64,000 nt of DNA from Methylobacter sp. Its GTDB lineage: Bacteria; Pseudomonadota; Gammaproteobacteria; Methylococcales; Methylomonadaceae. The stretch lies in NCBI GenBank assembly GCA_030679035.1, contig JAUXTH010000189.1, positions 1 to 64,000 of the forward strand, given 5' to 3'. The notes beneath the pieces are model-generated. The model had not been told where the DNA came from, searched no databases, and saw only the letters and a program-made list of their open reading frames with translations. The position numbers and the translations under genes are program-made. Shown here piece by piece: positions 62,232-64,000 of this stretch. Every line of letters begins with the position of its first letter. Position 1 is the stretch's first letter.

Positions 62232-62251
62232 GGGCGACCGGCCGGTCGCCC
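62232..62251. repeat. Perfect 20-bp palindrome
   Basis: GGGCGACCGGCCGGTCGCCC, just beyond the thyA stop and upstream of ppa. It may form a strong hairpin or be a repeat core; other copies were not seen in the window. Confidence 0.8.
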
Positions 62252-62260
62252 CTTACATCG

Positions 62261-63094
62261 CTAAACAGAAATCGGCGCCTTGATATGTTCATGCGCTTGG
62301 TAATCGACGACTTCAAAATCTTCATATTGATAATCGAATATCGATTCCGGCCTGCGCTTTATTTTTAATGTCGGCAGAGCGTAGGGCTTGCGGGTCAATT
62401 GCAAGTCAGCCTGCTGCTGATGGTTCAGGTACAGATGCACGTCGCCGCCGGTCCAGATAAAATCGCCGACATCCAAATCGCACTGCTGGGCGACCATATG
62501 GGTCAATAATGCATAACTGGCTATATTGAACGGCAAGCCTAAAAACGTGTCGCAACTGCGCTGATAGAGCTGACAAGACAGCTTGCCATCGGCCACGTAG
62601 AACTGAAAAAACGCATGACAAGGTGCCAGCGCCATTTTGCCTTGCCCCACATTCTGCTGTGGGCTGATGCTTTCATCCGGCAAATCCGCGACATTCCAGG
62701 CGGAAACGATAATCCGGCGGCTGTTCGGCGTTGCTTTAAGTTGTTCGATAACTTGCTGGATCTGGTCGATATGCCGACCGTCGGGTGTCGGCCATGAACG
62801 CCATTGATGGCCATACACGGGGCCTAGCTCGCCGGTTTGATCCGCCCACTCATTCCAGATATTGACATTATGCTGATGTAAAAAGCTTAAATTAGTCTCG
62901 CCTTTTAAAAACCAAAGCAATTCATAAATAATCGATTTTAAATGTATTTTCTTGGTTGTAACCAATGGAAAGCCTTCCGCCAGCGGAAAGCGCATTTGAT
63001 GACCGAAAATGGACAGCGTGCCGCTTCCGGTTCTGTCGCCTTTCTGGCTGCCTTCGGTGATGATTTTATCGAGTAATTCTAAATATTGCTTCAT
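62261..63094 (-). CDS. thyA: Thymidylate synthase
   Basis: 277 residues; makes dTMP from dUMP. Motifs: [19 protein letters not shown], the [13 protein letters not shown] helix, catalytic Cys in [34 protein letters not shown] and the dUMP site DVHLYLNH. It is 13 residues longer than E. coli ThyA because of a segment ([15 protein letters not shown]) before MALAPCH. I recall this insertion from other gammaproteobacterial enzymes, so it is not necessarily a repeat. Confidence 0.95.
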   Translation of the reverse strand: MKQYLELLDKIITEGSQKGDRTGSGTLSIFGHQMRFPLAEGFPLVTTKKIHLKSIIYELLWFLKGETNLSFLHQHNVNIWNEWADQTGELGPVYGHQWRSWPTPDGRHIDQIQQVIEQLKATPNSRRIIVSAWNVADLPDESISPQQNVGQGKMALAPCHAFFQFYVADGKLSCQLYQRSCDTFLGLPFNIASYALLTHMVAQQCDLDVGDFIWTGGDVHLYLNHQQQADLQLTRKPYALPTLKIKRRPESIFDYQYEDFEVVDYQAHEHIKAPISV

Positions 63095-63149
63095 GCGTTA
63101 TTTAACTATCGTTTTTTTAACAAAATTTACGGACATTTTGAAACTATGG

Positions 63150-63212
63150 CGTGCGGGAATGCAGGCTTCGCCTGCGCTGGCAAGCAGAGCTTGCACCCCA
63201 GCGACATGATAA
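63150..63212. repeat. Tandem hairpins downstream of the partial gene
   Basis: GCAGGCTTCGCCTGC and GCAAGCAGAGCTTGC lie next to each other between thyA and the gene at 63284. Same general double-hairpin style as other repeats in the window. Confidence 0.6.
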
Positions 63213-63283
63213 CGACATAGCCTTTTAATTTTAAATTGAAAACGCTATGTGTCGACTCATTTAATTTAATTAGTTTTGGATTT

Positions 63284-64000
63284 TTACGTAGGGTTGCCAA
63301 CTCCATCCAGAAGTTTAATGAAATTCCGCTTGGGTTTAAAGCGGACGCGCAACTCGGCCAAATAATCGCCAAACTCACGATTACGCTTTTGAGCGTTCAT
63401 TATCCCCCCAACCTTACGAATTAGCTTTACGGCATCTGCGTAAGCCGCATTGTTGGTTTGATCGACGATGGACGGGATCGTTCGCTTATAAAGGATGAGA
63501 GCATCGTTCGGATGTGTCGGCTCCAATTTACCGGCCAATGCAAGTAGCAGCCCCTGATTGCATTGGCCTGCATGTGCCGCCGTCCAAGCGGCATCAAGAT
63601 CATTCTCCCACAAAGCGATTTCAAGCCGCAAAGAATAATCAGGTATTGAAGGTTTCGGTTTCCAGTGTGTTGTCAAAGCGGCTTGATTGGCAATGACTTC
63701 GGCAACCCGCGCCAAAGCGCGCTCGCGCTGTTCGGGCCAAACGCCGAGTTGTTCGGCAACGGCGTGAAGTTTTTTGTATTGCTCCAGCGACGCCCGCTCC
63801 TCAAACTGCACCCAAGTCAATTGCAAGGCTTCATCGTTGCGCTTGCGTTGCAGATAGGCCGCCACCAGAAAATCCCGCAGCCGGTTATCCGTCGCTTTGG
63901 GGAAAGCTTGCAACCCGCGTTCCGCCCAGTCCAGCGCCTTGTCGTCCTGCCCGGCCTTGACCCATATTTCGGCGATTGCCAGATAATGGTAAGGCAACGA
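63284..64000 (-). CDS. C-terminal part of a large SWIM-zinc-finger-like protein (partial)
   Basis: The gene enters from the right edge; about 238 C-terminal residues are visible. It is alpha-helical with TPR-like units (YHYLAIAEIWVKAGQDDKAL, AERGLQAFPKATDNRLRDFL) and ends YLAELRVRFKPKRNFIKLLD, which I associate with long proteins carrying an N-terminal SWIM zinc finger. The N-terminus, including any SWIM motif, is outside the window, so the family call is tentative. Confidence 0.65.
   Translation of the reverse strand, partial: SLPYHYLAIAEIWVKAGQDDKALDWAERGLQAFPKATDNRLRDFLVAAYLQRKRNDEALQLTWVQFEERASLEQYKKLHAVAEQLGVWPEQRERALARVAEVIANQAALTTHWKPKPSIPDYSLRLEIALWENDLDAAWTAAHAGQCNQGLLLALAGKLEPTHPNDALILYKRTIPSIVDQTNNAAYADAVKLIRKVGGIMNAQKRNREFGDYLAELRVRFKPKRNFIKLLDGVGNPT

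Noticed and set aside
62261-63094. Extra 13 residues in ThyA as another repeat insertion
   Set aside because: The segment does not match any repeat in the window, and I recall the same insertion from other gammaproteobacterial ThyA proteins.
1-64000. CRISPR array, tRNA or rRNA genes
   Set aside because: No regularly spaced repeats and no cloverleaf or rRNA signature were seen in any gap, although a covariance-model search was not possible.

Overview
The window looks like a chromosomal segment of a gammaproteobacterium. Several gene neighbourhoods match enteric order: rhlB | trxA-rho, nudE next to yrfG, and apaG-apaH next to folA. The general protein character resembles environmental gammaproteobacteria such as Methylococcales. 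No methane-oxidation or other diagnostic lineage gene is present, so that placement is only an impression. I see no rRNA, tRNA, CRISPR array or intact prophage.

Layout. 0.5-10.7 kb is housekeeping: a FapA/DUF342 protein, an AsmA protein, mutY-yggX, rho, trxA, rhlB, yrfG and nudE. 10.8-12.1 kb is accessory: an unknown protein and a decayed REP-associated transposase (RAYT) between two inverted 56-bp REPs. 12.1-20.3 kb is a MoxR/Bat locus on the minus strand (moxR, DUF58, DUF4381, batA, a batB/C fusion, a PfkB sugar kinase, batD). An AT-rich gap with DnaA-box-like sequences follows at 20.5-20.6 kb. 20.8-25.7 kb holds a DUF4124 protein, an SDR, a CPXCG protein, a divergent pair of related small exported helical proteins, and gmk. 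25.9-38.1 kb holds two divergent tripartite heavy-metal RND efflux operons. 38.3-44.7 kb has a Tim44-like protein, a RelE/ParE toxin-antitoxin pair, a DUF475 protein and a large SBP-PAS-GGDEF-EAL protein. 44.8-46.7 kb is a methionine-salvage operon (mtnB-mtnD-mtnC), then murI. 48.1-53.8 kb is an accessory island: an acid-phosphatase fragment, a frameshifted pepsin-like aspartic protease, a class 3 lipase bracketed by direct repeats, and a two-component system. 54.4-63.3 kb returns to core genes: trpC, trpD, mpl, an ankyrin protein, apaG, apaH, folA, an asparaginase, inorganic pyrophosphatase and thyA. A partial gene runs off the right edge.

The most striking feature is the density of small palindromic repeats, several of which sit in frame inside protein genes. 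A 53-bp hairpin element occurs three times within three genes of the moxR-bat locus, in both orientations. Its stem is preserved by a compensatory base-pair change. A different GTAGGGGC...GCCCCTAC palindrome lies in frame inside mpl; a longer relative exactly fills the gap between yggX and rho and supplies yggX's stop codon. A third, short motif (read as SGAEG) lies in batD and mpl, with related copies in the asparaginase gene and an intergenic gap. Two decayed copies of one RAYT family are candidates for the machinery that spread at least one of these repeat families. This recurrent, tolerated, hairpin-forming insertion into coding genes is the best candidate for something under-described here.

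Several gene pairs overlap by 1-16 nt (mutY/yggX, moxR/DUF58, batA/batB, both RND operons, mtnB/mtnD/mtnC, toxin/antitoxin, histidine kinase/response regulator), which indicates translational coupling. All functional calls come from motifs and recalled family knowledge; no database search was run.
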